Assembly (NCBI RefSeq): GCF_036250675.1 | Contig: NZ_CP109592.1 | Location: forward strand, 1,054,001 to 1,118,000 | Source of the DNA: Streptomyces sp. NBC_01689 | GTDB taxonomy: Bacteria > Actinomycetota > Actinomycetes > Streptomycetales > Streptomycetaceae | DNA length: 64,000 nucleotides | Reading direction: 5' to 3' | Shown: positions 25,624-35,535 of the stretch, one piece after another | Layout: each line of letters opens with the position of its first letter | Numbering within the stretch: position 1 is the first letter of the stretch | Translations under genes and position numbers: made by a program | The notes under the pieces: model-generated | Told to the model about the DNA's origin: nothing | Databases searched by the model: none | Seen by the model: the letters and a program-made list of their open reading frames with translations, nothing else

Positions 25624-27243
25624 TCATGTCAGGCGAGAACTCACCTTCTTCACCCTCTCCATGACGACATTGATAAGTGTGGGGCGCTCCCGGTCCGCTA
25701 CTCCCGCGCGGAGTAGTTCGGCGACCTGATCGGTATCGGTGGCCTCGTAGGTATTTACGCCATAGCTTGCCGCCGTCGCCTTGATGTCTAGGCCCGGAAG
25801 ATCCAGCCCCGGAACGCCATTAGCGCCCTCGATGTCACCAAATTGCTTGAGTACGCCATATTCTCCATTGGAAGCAACCACGATCGTCAGCGGAACCTTG
25901 TACTGTGCTGCGCTCCACAGCGAGGTAATCGCGTACTGCATCGAACCGTCGCCCATGAGAGCGATCACTGGGCGCTGGGGAGCAGCGAGCTGTGCGCCGA
26001 TAGCAGCTGGCAGTCCGAATCCCAGGCCGCCTCCGACCGCGGACATATGAGAGAGGGGTTTGCTGGGACGCACGTACCTGGTGATCGCAACCTCGTTGGA
26101 ACCCGCCTCGCTCACGAACAACGAGTTCTCCGGTGCAGCGTGACCGACGGCCGACCACAAGTCGGAAGCCTGCAGCGGTGCTGCGGTGCGCTCCGGACGT
26201 GGTACCCCTGGGCGCGCTTCGGGGCTTTCGCGAGAGTCTTCGGAGACCTCCTCCAGGAGAGCCTCCACGGCAGCCCGAACGTCCGCCACGTAGGCATCGC
26301 CGACAGGGGCGCGAGCAGCCTCGTCAGGATCGCTCGTGATGTGGATCAGAGCTGTATCAGCACCCAGGTACGGGCCAGGGATGTAGGGGTAGTAGCGGAA
26401 AACAGGTCCCCCGAGGACGAGGACGAGGTCATGTCCTTTGAGAGCCTCGGAGACCCAACCAGCACCGGGCGGGAGTAGCCCCTGATAGAGCGGATGGTTC
26501 TCAGGGAAGCCGGACAGACCGGGCAGCGGCGTCGTCCACACGGCTACCCTGCTGCGCTCTGCCAGCTGTACTACCTGGTCCCAGGCGCCGGAATGTTCCA
26601 GGTCACCGCCGACGACGAAGGCAGGCGATTTCGCGGCGGTGAGACGGCCGGCGATCTCCTTCGCCAGGTCCCGCCGAAACCCTCCGGCCTGAGTGACCTG
26701 GCGCTTCCGGATCACCTCGATGTCAGCGACCTGGGCATCGTTCAGTTCGTAAGCCATGTCATCCATCGGCAGAGAGACGAAGACTGGCCCCGTAGGCGGG
26801 GACACTGCCACGTGGATGGCATGTGCGAGAACTGCTGGCACTTCACTGGCCGTGGCCGGTTCGGCGGACCATTTGACGAAGGGACGCGGAACCAGAATGG
26901 CGTCTTCGTTAGTCAGGAGGCTTTTCTGATTCTGTATGATGCGACGTTGGTTGCCAGCAGTGACGATGAGCGGTGTCTTGTTCAAATAGGCGTTGTAGAG
27001 GGCGCCCATTGCATTACCTAGACCCGGTGCGGTGTGCACATTGGCCAAGGCGGGACGCCCAGTGACCTGTGCAAACCCGTCGGCCATACCCACAGGGACC
27101 ATTTCCTGCAGGCCGAGAACATAACGAAAGTCGCTCGGAAAATCCTCCAATAGGCTCAGCTCTGACGAACCGGGATTGCCGAACCATGTGTTCAAGCCGT
27201 GCTGCCTGAGGAGATCGATGGTAGCTTGACGTACCGTCGGCAC
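25624..27243 (-). CDS. ThDP-dependent 2-oxoacid decarboxylase, benzoylformate-decarboxylase type
   Basis: A 539-residue thiamine-diphosphate enzyme; GTG start. The N-terminal PYR domain has FGNPGSSELSLLEDFP and the cofactor-activating Glu in LQEMVPVGMADGFAQ, then the His of NVHTAPGLGNAMGALYNAYL, as in benzoylformate decarboxylase (MdlC). The central domain spans about 190-340. The C-terminal PP domain has the ThDP motif GDGSMQYAITSLWSAAQYKV ending at N in ASNGEYGVL. It would turn benzoylformate or a similar 2-oxoacid into the aldehyde and CO2. The 2-hydroxyacid dehydrogenase upstream on the same strand would supply the 2-oxoacid, and SDR enzymes nearby could act on the aldehyde. Confidence 0.85.
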   Translation of the reverse strand: MPTVRQATIDLLRQHGLNTWFGNPGSSELSLLEDFPSDFRYVLGLQEMVPVGMADGFAQVTGRPALANVHTAPGLGNAMGALYNAYLNKTPLIVTAGNQRRIIQNQKSLLTNEDAILVPRPFVKWSAEPATASEVPAVLAHAIHVAVSPPTGPVFVSLPMDDMAYELNDAQVADIEVIRKRQVTQAGGFRRDLAKEIAGRLTAAKSPAFVVGGDLEHSGAWDQVVQLAERSRVAVWTTPLPGLSGFPENHPLYQGLLPPGAGWVSEALKGHDLVLVLGGPVFRYYPYIPGPYLGADTALIHITSDPDEAARAPVGDAYVADVRAAVEALLEEVSEDSRESPEARPGVPRPERTAAPLQASDLWSAVGHAAPENSLFVSEAGSNEVAITRYVRPSKPLSHMSAVGGGLGFGLPAAIGAQLAAPQRPVIALMGDGSMQYAITSLWSAAQYKVPLTIVVASNGEYGVLKQFGDIEGANGVPGLDLPGLDIKATAASYGVNTYEATDTDQVAELLRAGVADRERPTLINVVMERVKKVSSRLT

Positions 27244-27599
27244 AGAATTATCCCTTCATCGCATGATGAGCCTATACATGTACCGACGAGTGACTGGTAC
27301 GTTTGTGCACCCAGTTGGCCGGCCGCCGGCACTAGGGCTGCGGTCGATGCGGCACTGACCCCAGTACTCGCGTTGAGAATTTAGCAGTGCAGGACAGCAG
27401 TTTCAGTGAGCCATGAATAGTGTTTCTCTGCGCGGAGTGGGCAACTTGCATGTACGAGGTCGCACATATCCTCTCAGGAAGCAGGGATGCCTCACGGCCC
27501 GGCGCCGCAGTAATTGTGTTTGCATGCTTTACCTATCAGTGGATCGTTCGGACAACTCAAAACAATACGCCAGTCGACCTGAGTCAATTACATTGCGCT
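27244..27599. other. AT-richer gap upstream of the decarboxylase
   Basis: About 356 bases between two genes on the same strand. No gene is seen. The length suggests that the decarboxylase has its own promoter here. Confidence 0.45.
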
Positions 27600-30536
27600 C
27601 TACTGGTTGACTGATGGGCGGGTGAGCTCTTCAAGAAGAAAGATGAACGACTCGTAGGGACGGCCGGTAGCGTGACGCATTCCCATCTCGCAGGTGCGGT
27701 TCGCCGAGAGATAGGCATCCGCCGGACACTGGTCTAGTACGACCTTCTCGTCCCGTGTTGCGGACACGACGAGCTCAGGATGGAGGAGTCCGCGGTCGCC
27801 AGCTGTGCCACAGCAGGTGGCGCCGATTGGCACGAGGACCTCCTCAGCAAGTTGCTCGACGATGGCCACCAGGGCCTCATTGAGGCCCAGATGCTGCGTC
27901 GAGCAGGTCGGATGCACAGCCGCCCGGTTAACGCGCCTGACGACAGTCAATTGCGGGAGCAGGTCGGAGCACCACTGAATCGAATCAAGAAGGTGGATTT
28001 GGTCCAGTCGCCATCGACGCTCGTCGTCAAGGTAGTTCTTCACGTCGTCGAGCAGGCCATTGGTGCATGAGGCGGCATCAATCACCACGGGCAGCGTGCC
28101 CTGTCCGCTCCACGCCCAAAGAGCATCGCAGGTAGTAGCCGCCATCCACTTGTGCCCACGGGTGTAGCCCTTGCTGCTCCACGGCGTGGAGCAGCATTTA
28201 CCGGTCACGTCGTCAGGAATCCACAACTGCTTGCCCGCTCGTGCCGAGACGTCGATCAGGGCCTGCGGCAAAGGGGGATGTCGAGGCATTCCAGGGTCAC
28301 GACCGAATATACGATTGACACAGGCCGGGAAGTATACGGCTGCTGCCCCCTCACGCTGCGTCTTGGGCAGTTTGCCCATCGCGGCACGTGGCATAGGGCC
28401 TGGCACCGCCGGCATGAGGTCATTGCTGATCGCGAGCCGTACCCCGGCTGTCAGCTCCGTGAGTACCTTCGAGCCGACCGTCCGTTGGATAATGTCGGCT
28501 GCGCTCATGGCTGCGCGGGCAAGTTCCTCTACTGTTCTCCATAGTTCGGCGATTCTCAGCGCGATCCTCTCGCGCTGTTCTGTCGCCTCAGTGCACCGGA
28601 ACTCCTTGATCAGCGCCCCGGTGTTGATGTTGACAGGGCACGGGATGGCGCAAGTGCCGTCGACGGCGCAGGTCTCGATTCCGTCGTACTGGTACTCGGC
28701 CAGCAGTTGCACGAGCAGCGCCGATCCCCCCGGTTGTCGTGCCATTTCTCGGCGCAGCGCGATGCGCTGACGTGGAGTGGTGGTGACGTTACGACTCGGA
28801 CAAACGGCTTCACAGTAGCCGCATTCGATGCAATGCGTCGCGACGTCTTCGATGTCAGGCGTCGACTTGAAAGACTTTAGATGAATATCATTATCTTCGG
28901 TGAGGATGACGTTGGGTGCAAGAACTCCTTTTGGATCAGCGAGCTCTTTGATGCGCCACATAATCTCGGTCGCCTTGTCGCCCCATTCGTGACGCACGAA
29001 CGGGGCCATGTTGATACCGGTTCCATGCTCGGCTTTGAGTGATCCGTCGTACTTGTCGATAACAAGCTCTACGAGGTCGGACATGAAGGCGGCATATCTG
29101 TCACGGTCGGCAGGGTCGGCCAGCTTCGGAGTGAGGGTGAAATGAAGATTTCCGTATGCGGCATGCCCGGCGACTCCTGGCAGGAAGCCGTGCTTGGTCA
29201 GAAGGCCGTGCAGGTCGCTCGCGCCCTCGGCCACGCGGGCAGGGGGAAAGCAAACGTCCTCGTTAACCACGGCGGTGCCTTTCGGGCGCAGTTGACTGAC
29301 TAGGCCGAGCAAGCCCTCGCGGATTCGCCAGTCGAGCTCGATGAGCTCCTGGTCTCGGGTGAAGGCCAACGGAGCGAGCAGATTGGCACCATCGACAAGT
29401 TCCGCGACGCGTGCTTCCGCTTGGTCAAGGTCAGCGGTGCTGTTGCCGGTGAACTCGACCAGCAAGGCCGCCGACTCTGGGTCAAGGGTCTTCCAGTACT
29501 CGGGAGTGTGGGGGAAAGCCTGAGCCGCAGCGGTAAGGGCAGGCGCCACCATGAGTTCGACGGCTTCGGCGCCGAGGTTCACGAGCCCCGGCACCAGGGC
29601 GACAGCTTCATTCACAGAGGGAAGCGAGATCCAGGTGACTGTGGCCGTAGTGGGCGCTGGCAGGGTGTTGATCACTGCCTCAGCGATAAAGGCAAGGGTC
29701 CCCTCTGAGCCAATGAGTAGCCGTCGGAAGATCTCGAGCGGTGTGTCGCTGTCGAGTAGGGCCGCCAGGGTGTACCCAGTGGTGTTGCGGATGGAGAACT
29801 TGTGGCGCACGCGCCCGGTGAGCTCGCAGTCGGCAAGCAGTTGATTGCGCAATTCGGTAAGACCGGAGGCCAGTTCGGGTTCCGCCGAAGCGAATCGTGC
29901 CTCAGCATCAGGTGCCGCAGTGTCAATGACCGTACCGGACGGCAGAACAAAGGTCAGCGACGCCACCGTGTGGTAGGCGTTGCGCTCCAGTGTGCAGCGC
30001 ATGCCGCCAGCGTTGTTGGCAAGAACCCCACCGATCGTGGCAACGTCTGACGAGGCAGGATCCGGCCCAAGGCGCCGACCGTGCCGACGAAGTGCTGCCG
30101 CAGCGTGCCCGAGGATCGTACCCGGTCGTACCCGCAGGCGCGCGCCGTCACCCTCCACGACCATGCCGCTCCAGTGTTCGCGGACGTCGATCAGGATGTC
30201 ATCGGATTGAGCTTGGCCGTTGAGGCTTGTCCCTCCAGCACGGAAAGTGGCATGCCGGCCGCTCCGGCGGCAGTATCCGAATAGCTTCTGCAGGTCGTAG
30301 ACGTTGCGTGGCTGGACGACGACCTGAGGCAGGTAGCGGTATGGACTGGCGTCGGAGGCGTACCTGACGAGGTCCGAGATGCGGTGGAGCACCTGGCTTT
30401 CGCCGAGCAGCCCCACAAGATCGCGCTTCAGTTCTCCAGGCGTACCACCCGCATGCGCCGCGCTGATGGCGTCCGGCTGAGGGAGGCCCGGCGGGCGCCC
30501 GATAGCGGGGACGTTCGGGCCCAGAAGCTTCTTCAC
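27600..30536 (-). CDS. FAD-linked 2-hydroxyacid dehydrogenase fused to Fe-S/CCG domain (YdiJ/D-LDH type)
   Basis: A 978-residue fusion. N-terminal half: a VAO-type FAD domain with ATFRAGGTSLNGQAQSDDIL and SSDVATIGGVLANNAGGMRC, then an FAD-oxidase C domain with GNLHFTLTPK and EHGTGINMAPF. Next come two 4Fe-4S motifs, CIECGYCEAVCPS and CAVDGTCAIPCP. The last part has heterodisulfide-reductase-like CCG regions (KCCSTPWSSKG, HPTCSTQHLGLN, ATCCGTAGDRG). Such proteins oxidise D-2-hydroxy acids and pass electrons to the quinone pool or a carrier. Beside a benzoylformate-type decarboxylase, D-mandelate or a similar aromatic hydroxyacid is an attractive but unproven substrate. GTG 30536 follows GGAGAGG. 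Confidence 0.85.
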   Translation of the reverse strand: MKKLLGPNVPAIGRPPGLPQPDAISAAHAGGTPGELKRDLVGLLGESQVLHRISDLVRYASDASPYRYLPQVVVQPRNVYDLQKLFGYCRRSGRHATFRAGGTSLNGQAQSDDILIDVREHWSGMVVEGDGARLRVRPGTILGHAAAALRRHGRRLGPDPASSDVATIGGVLANNAGGMRCTLERNAYHTVASLTFVLPSGTVIDTAAPDAEARFASAEPELASGLTELRNQLLADCELTGRVRHKFSIRNTTGYTLAALLDSDTPLEIFRRLLIGSEGTLAFIAEAVINTLPAPTTATVTWISLPSVNEAVALVPGLVNLGAEAVELMVAPALTAAAQAFPHTPEYWKTLDPESAALLVEFTGNSTADLDQAEARVAELVDGANLLAPLAFTRDQELIELDWRIREGLLGLVSQLRPKGTAVVNEDVCFPPARVAEGASDLHGLLTKHGFLPGVAGHAAYGNLHFTLTPKLADPADRDRYAAFMSDLVELVIDKYDGSLKAEHGTGINMAPFVRHEWGDKATEIMWRIKELADPKGVLAPNVILTEDNDIHLKSFKSTPDIEDVATHCIECGYCEAVCPSRNVTTTPRQRIALRREMARQPGGSALLVQLLAEYQYDGIETCAVDGTCAIPCPVNINTGALIKEFRCTEATEQRERIALRIAELWRTVEELARAAMSAADIIQRTVGSKVLTELTAGVRLAISNDLMPAVPGPMPRAAMGKLPKTQREGAAAVYFPACVNRIFGRDPGMPRHPPLPQALIDVSARAGKQLWIPDDVTGKCCSTPWSSKGYTRGHKWMAATTCDALWAWSGQGTLPVVIDAASCTNGLLDDVKNYLDDERRWRLDQIHLLDSIQWCSDLLPQLTVVRRVNRAAVHPTCSTQHLGLNEALVAIVEQLAEEVLVPIGATCCGTAGDRGLLHPELVVSATRDEKVVLDQCPADAYLSANRTCEMGMRHATGRPYESFIFLLEELTRPSVNQ

Positions 30537-31452
30537 GCCGACAGCCTCTCCGTCACCGCACCGGCTCTTGCAGATGCGTACGGCTACTGCTGTATGTCGA
30601 ATTCACTGGCTTGGACCACAATGGCGACAGTTGACGCTTGTCTTCAAACTGACCCGTGGTCGAGGCGACCTGTTCGGGCCAGTCTAATGTCGGCGTTCGC
30701 CCACCGCTCCGCGGGACGAACGCTGCAGGTACGCACACACCTAACGGAATGGTCCGTTGGGGTCGACTCCTCATTGCGCCGGCCGAGCTCCACGCAGGCT
30801 GTGACTTCGTGCTCGTGTAGGCAGGCCGGCCTACGCAAGGCAATCCCAGGACGTCTGGTCCCGGCAGGGCCTCAGGCCAAGCTCATCACCGGGATACCCC
30901 TCAATCCCGGCCGCGAGATCCCGTGCCGCGGGGACAGCTCGGGTCCGCCCGGCGGCTATCACCGGCTCGTATTGACGGTTCACCGTCTTCCTCATGGAAC
31001 ACCTCACCTGCCCTCTCGCCTCCACGTTGTCAGCGACCTCGTTCGGCCAGGTGCTATGAGCGACGTGCCTCACAGCAGGCCTCCTCCTGCCACGCCGTAC
31101 GCCCCTGGTCCTGGCTGCTTCGGATCAAAGGTCGACAGTGCGCGCCCGCAGCGCAGGCGAAACGTCTGATCGAGGCGAGTATGTCTTTCGCAGCATGAAG
31201 GGGGCTGCGCCTACAGGCAAAGAACCGCGCGCCTTGGCGAAAGACATTGCGTGCGCCTCGGCAGAGACTGGAAGCCGTGGCATCCGAGTCCCGTCGATAT
31301 GACGCAGGCCAGGTGCGGCGCGAGGCGTCGTCTTCGGCAGTTGCAACCACGGTCGTTGGTAACCAAAGCCCATTTCGATGCGACGATATGCACCGCCCCA
31401 CGCGGATGCTTAGCCACCACCAATTCTTCTCTCAACCCATGAAGGAACTGCT
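30537..31452. other. Long divergent gap with an inverted repeat
   Basis: About 915 bases between the divergent dehydrogenase and SDR-like genes. I see no supported gene. ATGTCTTTCGC (31179-31189) and GCGAAAGACAT (31237-31247) are perfect 11-bp inverted arms 47 nt apart, about 210 nt before the SDR-like start; this could be a regulatory site or stem-loop. Confidence 0.4.
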
Positions 31453-32121
31453 GTGACGAGCATTGCCGTCATCGGAGCCAGCACCGAACTTGGCTTGGCT
31501 ATCGCTCGCCACTTCGGAGCCCGCGGCTTCGACGTGGCCTTGATCGACTCTGATCGTTACCAGCTCGACGATCTTGTCATCGAACTCACTCGCGAGGGCA
31601 TGGCCGCCGCTGCGTTTCCCGCAGATGTGCGCGATGGTGTTGGACTCACCCAAGCCCTCAAGAGCGCTGCCACAAGTCTGGGCGGCATCGACGTCCTGGA
31701 GTATTCCGTATCGGACGCACACGTCTCGCCGTTGCCTTCAGAAATATACGAGTCCCACGTGCACCACCAGATGGGAATGCAGCTCTACGGGGCCATCGCC
31801 GCCACCAAGGTGGTGCTGCCCGCAATGCGCGCGGCGAAGACGGGGACCCTGCTCTACACCACTGGAATGGGTACCGATCGCCTCGCGACTCCGGCCGCCG
31901 CCGACGTCAGCGCCGCGGCAGCCGCGTTGAGAAACTGGGTGCTGGGCCTGCATCAGGAGCTTACAGGCACAGGGGTTTACGCTGGCCACGTTGCCCTGGA
32001 TGTAAATATAGGCCAGTCGACCTTCTACGGCCAGCCACGAGCTACGCCCGATCAGATCTCTCCCATTTATTGGGACCTGCACACCGAGCGGGACACTGCG
32101 GAGCGGATATTCACGGGATGA
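31453..32121 (+). CDS. SDR-fold protein lacking the catalytic Tyr and Lys
   Basis: A 222-residue Rossmann protein; GTG 31453 follows GAAGGA. The dinucleotide loop is present in a variant form (VIGASTELGLAIARHFGARG), as is a mid-domain GGIDVLEYSVSDAHVSP, where NNAG would be usual. The active-site helix reads VSAAAAALRNWVLGLHQEL, where classical enzymes have YxxxK before ALRNW: Tyr is Val and Lys is Ala. So it is probably not an ordinary dehydrogenase; it may bind NAD(P) as a sensor or partner. It is convergent with the AraC gene. Confidence 0.8.
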   Translation: MTSIAVIGASTELGLAIARHFGARGFDVALIDSDRYQLDDLVIELTREGMAAAAFPADVRDGVGLTQALKSAATSLGGIDVLEYSVSDAHVSPLPSEIYESHVHHQMGMQLYGAIAATKVVLPAMRAAKTGTLLYTTGMGTDRLATPAAADVSAAAAALRNWVLGLHQELTGTGVYAGHVALDVNIGQSTFYGQPRATPDQISPIYWDLHTERDTAERIFTG

Positions 32122-32146
32122 ATATCCGTGCTAGAGCCGAAGCATC

Positions 32147-33106
32147 TTAGCCTAAATCCGATTGAGGAAGCGCATTAGATCGGGCTTCCCGAGGAGTCAT
32201 GCCGAATTCGAGACGGAAAGCGGTGCTGAAGGACGCATGACTGCCGAATCCGCAGGAATACGCGATGTGAGCGACCGAGTGCCCTGCCCAATGAGCGCTC
32301 GCCAATCGCGCCCGGGCCAGTTCCAACCGTTCACGGCGGATGAGCTCGCGCGAAGTCGTGCCCGCAGCCTGCAACACGTGCTGAATGTAGCGGGCAGACC
32401 AGCCGAGAGCGCGTGCGATGACGGTGGTGTCGAGGTCCTCATCAGACGCATGACGTCGGATGTAGCGACGAATCTCGACCTCGACCGTCGCCCGCTGCCC
32501 TGCCGGCGCGGTATCGCTCGCACCTTCCACAGCCAGGCATACGAGGTCGAGGAGGCGTTCGCAAGCGAGATCAAAGGTCGCCTCGGACAGCAACTCACGC
32601 TCCTCCTGCAGGGTGGTCACCATGGTTCGGATGACCCGTCCCAAACCGCTGTCTGCCCTGAGCATCTGAGGCTCACGGACGGCGACAGGACTGCGATGAG
32701 CCACCTCTCGAGCAGGAACGATCAGAGCGATCGACAGAAAGTCGTCATCGTGGGCAAAAGTCAGCGGCCGGTCCATGTCGCAGAACGCCATGGCGCCGGC
32801 ACTGATCTCTCCGGACGAAGACCCCTGCTCCACCCACGCGGCACCCGCCAAGGGAATGAGTAGCTCGCAGTTGCCACGAGGGTCAGAAGAGATGTGCCGA
32901 GCGTTCCGGGTAACGGTCTCCTGACCGCCGCGGCACAGGGCGATGGCGTACCTCGCAGACTGCTGAGAGTCAAGCTGCCCTGTCCACGGCGTAGTGCGAT
33001 CCGGCACCGTGATCTCGCTCGCACCATGCAAAGCAGTGAACGCATGAATCCAGTCAGTTACGGATGGCACCGCCGTAGCCGACGTCCACTGGTACTCGTC
33101 CCGCAT
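32147..33106 (-). CDS. AraC-family regulator (AraC_binding_2, FeaR/NphR-like)
   Basis: A 319-residue activator. The N-terminal half is an AraC_binding_2-like sensory region (IPLAGAAWVEQGSSSGEISA, then DMDRPLTFAHDDDFLS). The C-terminal half has the two HTHs: DLDTTVIARALGWSARYIQH and AHIAYSCGFGSHASFSTAFR followed by LEFGMTPREAR. This class, which includes FeaR and NphR, often controls aromatic-compound catabolism, which suits the decarboxylase/dehydrogenase/SDR genes on both sides. It is divergent from the SDR gene at 33389, with about 280 bp between. Confidence 0.88.
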   Translation of the reverse strand: MRDEYQWTSATAVPSVTDWIHAFTALHGASEITVPDRTTPWTGQLDSQQSARYAIALCRGGQETVTRNARHISSDPRGNCELLIPLAGAAWVEQGSSSGEISAGAMAFCDMDRPLTFAHDDDFLSIALIVPAREVAHRSPVAVREPQMLRADSGLGRVIRTMVTTLQEERELLSEATFDLACERLLDLVCLAVEGASDTAPAGQRATVEVEIRRYIRRHASDEDLDTTVIARALGWSARYIQHVLQAAGTTSRELIRRERLELARARLASAHWAGHSVAHIAYSCGFGSHASFSTAFRLEFGMTPREARSNALPQSDLG

Positions 33107-33388
33107 CTACCCGCCTTGGCTGACAACACTTCTCCCTGACACCGCCCGGCATGACCCTCTGGGCGGCCACCACCACCATAGTGGGGCGGGACGGCATCCC
33201 TGCTCGCTCCAGCACCTGGGGACCTAATGGCCCCTCTATATGCGGGTTTCATCTGAGGGCCACATGCCGCGGCGTCTCCCCTGTCTTCGCTGATAAGGGA
33301 CTGACCCTCTCGCATAAACGCCAGATCAGGAAGCAGTACCCCTATATGGCGCCCCGTGGTGCCCCCTAGAGAACGGATATCCATCACT

Positions 33389-34228
33389 ATGCCGAAGACG
33401 ATCATTATTACCGGCGCCAGCGACGGTATCGGCGCGGCCGGCGCCCGTCTACTGCACCAAGAGGGGCATCAAGTTGTCATCGTCGGCCGGTCGCAACAGA
33501 AGACCTCTAATGTTGCTGCGGAACTCAATGCCGATCATTTCCTCGCCGACTTCACGTCCTTGGCCGACGTCAGGAAAGTTGCTGCGGAACTCAATGCCAC
33601 ATACCCGCGAATCGACGTCCTGGTCAACAATGCTGGAGGCATCTTCGGCGATCGTGATAAGACTCGCGACGGCTTCGAGAAAACCCTTCAGGTCAACCAC
33701 CTGGCACCGTTCCTCCTGACCAATTTGCTCATGGACAAGCTCATCTCCAGCAAGGCTTCGGTTATCCAGACCTCTAGCGTCGGAGCTCGCCTCTTCGGTA
33801 AGCTCGACATTGACGACCTCGAAACCGACAACGGTTTCACTGCTCATCGGGCATACGGTACAGCGAAGCTGGAGAACATTCTCTTTACCAAAGAAATTCA
33901 CGCCCGATACGCCTCTCGCGGCGTGTCTGCAGCCGCCTTCCACCCAGGTGCTGTTGCCAGCAATTTTGCCGCTGGCAGCAAGAGTTTCATGCGCCGGATC
34001 TATGGCAATCCGCTCAGCAGGCTCTTCATGATTAGCCCCGAAAAGGGAGCCAGCCAGCTGGTGTGGTTGGCCGCAACCACACCCGGCACTGACTGGCAAT
34101 CTGGCACCTACTACGAGAACGGAAAGCCCGCGCGGCGCAACAACCCGCAAGCCAGGGACGCCAGTCTCGCCCGCCAGCTCTGGAATCGCTCAGCAGAACT
34201 CGTGGGGGTAGACGCGGTAAGTTCCTGA
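33389..34228 (+). CDS. Short-chain dehydrogenase/reductase (retinol-dehydrogenase-like)
   Basis: A 279-residue oxidoreductase. The cofactor loop is TGASDGIGAAGARLLHQEGH, with IVGRSQQK favouring NADP(H). NNAGGIFG and the active site Ser in QTSSVGAR with YGTAKLEN (YxxxK) are intact. ATG 33389 is chosen because the upstream extension has no family features. An exact 21-bp direct repeat encoding VAAELNA occurs twice (about 33511 and 33577), in the helix between the cofactor loop and NNAG. It is divergent from the AraC regulator and probably under its control. Substrate unknown; an aldehyde or ketone from the local pathway is plausible. Confidence 0.88.
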   Translation: MPKTIIITGASDGIGAAGARLLHQEGHQVVIVGRSQQKTSNVAAELNADHFLADFTSLADVRKVAAELNATYPRIDVLVNNAGGIFGDRDKTRDGFEKTLQVNHLAPFLLTNLLMDKLISSKASVIQTSSVGARLFGKLDIDDLETDNGFTAHRAYGTAKLENILFTKEIHARYASRGVSAAAFHPGAVASNFAAGSKSFMRRIYGNPLSRLFMISPEKGASQLVWLAATTPGTDWQSGTYYENGKPARRNNPQARDASLARQLWNRSAELVGVDAVSS

Positions 34229-34445
34229 TCCTTTCCCGCCCGGGTGTGACCGCGGTTGCCTATTACTACACATCGTGCGTCGCGCCACGACCGTGATCAA
34301 CACCCGCCCTCGATGTCTCATCGCTGAGGCAAGTACGAATACGTCGGGGCAGAAGGCGCGTTGGCCTCTGCCCCAACGTCCTGGGCCTGACAGGAGAGTG
34401 GCCGAGATCCGGTCCAGCCCAACTACTCGAAGTGACGACAGGTTG

Positions 34446-35201
34446 TCAGACCTGAACGGTGCCACCATCGACGAAGATCTCAGAGCCAGTGATGAAGCGG
34501 CTCTGAGTGGACGCGAGAAAGAGAGCTACATCGGCCACGTCCTCAGGAACACCGATCCGGCCGAGGGGAATCCGGGAAATGAGAAAACTCTTCACCTGTC
34601 GGCCCTGATCTGTATCGCCACCGCCGATCGCTCCGTCGAGCCCAGGGGTGTCGATCGTCCCCGGACTGATGGCGTTGACCCGGATTCCCCGATCCCTGAG
34701 CTCGTTTGCCCAGGTGCGAGCGAAAGATCGCGCAACCGCCTTCGTGGCTGAGTAAATTCCGAATCCCTCAGGCCCCTCCACAGTCCAGATCGAGGCCGAC
34801 AGGATGATGGACGCGCCCTCACTGAGCAGAGGCAGTGCCTTCTGCACTGTGTACACGGTGCCCTTTACGTTCACGTCGAGGAGCAGGTTCAGGTGCCTCT
34901 CTGTGACGTCCGCAAGAGGAGACGCTTCCCCAACTCCGGCGTTTGCGAAGAGAACGTCCACGCAGCGTCCGTCCGTCGAGATTCGGTTGTAGAGACGGTC
35001 GAGATCGGACGGCTCGGCGACATCGCCACAGACACCAGTCGCACTCGGCCCGATGGAGGTGACCGCCGCGTCGAGCTCCGCTTGCCGCCGTCCCATCAGA
35101 TAGACGTGGGCGCCTTCCTCACCGAACCGGCGGGCACTGGCCAGCCCGATCCCCAGCGAGCCGCCGGTCACGACCGCTACTTTGCCCTCGAGTTGCTTCA
35201 T
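34446..35201 (-). CDS. Short-chain dehydrogenase/reductase (classical, FabG-like)
   Basis: A 251-residue classical SDR. TGGSLGIGLASARRFGEEGA binds the cofactor, with MGRRQAE suggesting NADP(H). FANAGVGEAS, SASIWTVEG (Ser) and YSATKAVARSFARTWANEL (Tyr, Lys) complete the site. The C-terminus ends with the usual GSEIFVDGGTVQV. ATG 35201 has GGGAG 8 nt upstream; the longer frame is rejected. It converges on the SDR at 33389, leaving about 215 nt between. Probably part of the same catabolic block. Confidence 0.9.
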   Translation of the reverse strand: MKQLEGKVAVVTGGSLGIGLASARRFGEEGAHVYLMGRRQAELDAAVTSIGPSATGVCGDVAEPSDLDRLYNRISTDGRCVDVLFANAGVGEASPLADVTERHLNLLLDVNVKGTVYTVQKALPLLSEGASIILSASIWTVEGPEGFGIYSATKAVARSFARTWANELRDRGIRVNAISPGTIDTPGLDGAIGGGDTDQGRQVKSFLISRIPLGRIGVPEDVADVALFLASTQSRFITGSEIFVDGGTVQV

Positions 35202-35535
35202 TAGGTGCTCCCAGCTGTGTGACTCGCCCATGCGGTTGCACGCGGCGAGCATTCTTGGCGATCGTCATAAAGACAATGCTTCTTTTGACAGTCATGCTGC
35301 CATTACGACGACCTTCTCGCTTCGCGCGTGCAGTGTCTTTCGCTGCAGCGCACGATGCTTGCGCGGAGACGCACCGCGGCTTCTGCGGTGTTCTCGTCAT
35401 CGTTTCACTCTCAGCTTATGGGCTCCGGCGCTGAGCGAGCGATTGGCCCCAGGCGTTGCCCTGCGTGCGCCTCACTTCGATCCCCTCGTATCGACAGGGA
35501 CCTGCCGCACTTACAGTGGATACTTCCACTTGCTT
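35202..35535. other. Gap, AT-richer, no gene
   Basis: About 330 bases. A small palindrome AGTGGA-TACT-TCCACT lies at 35515-35530, just past the end of the PucR fragment. Nothing else is recognised. Confidence 0.4.
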
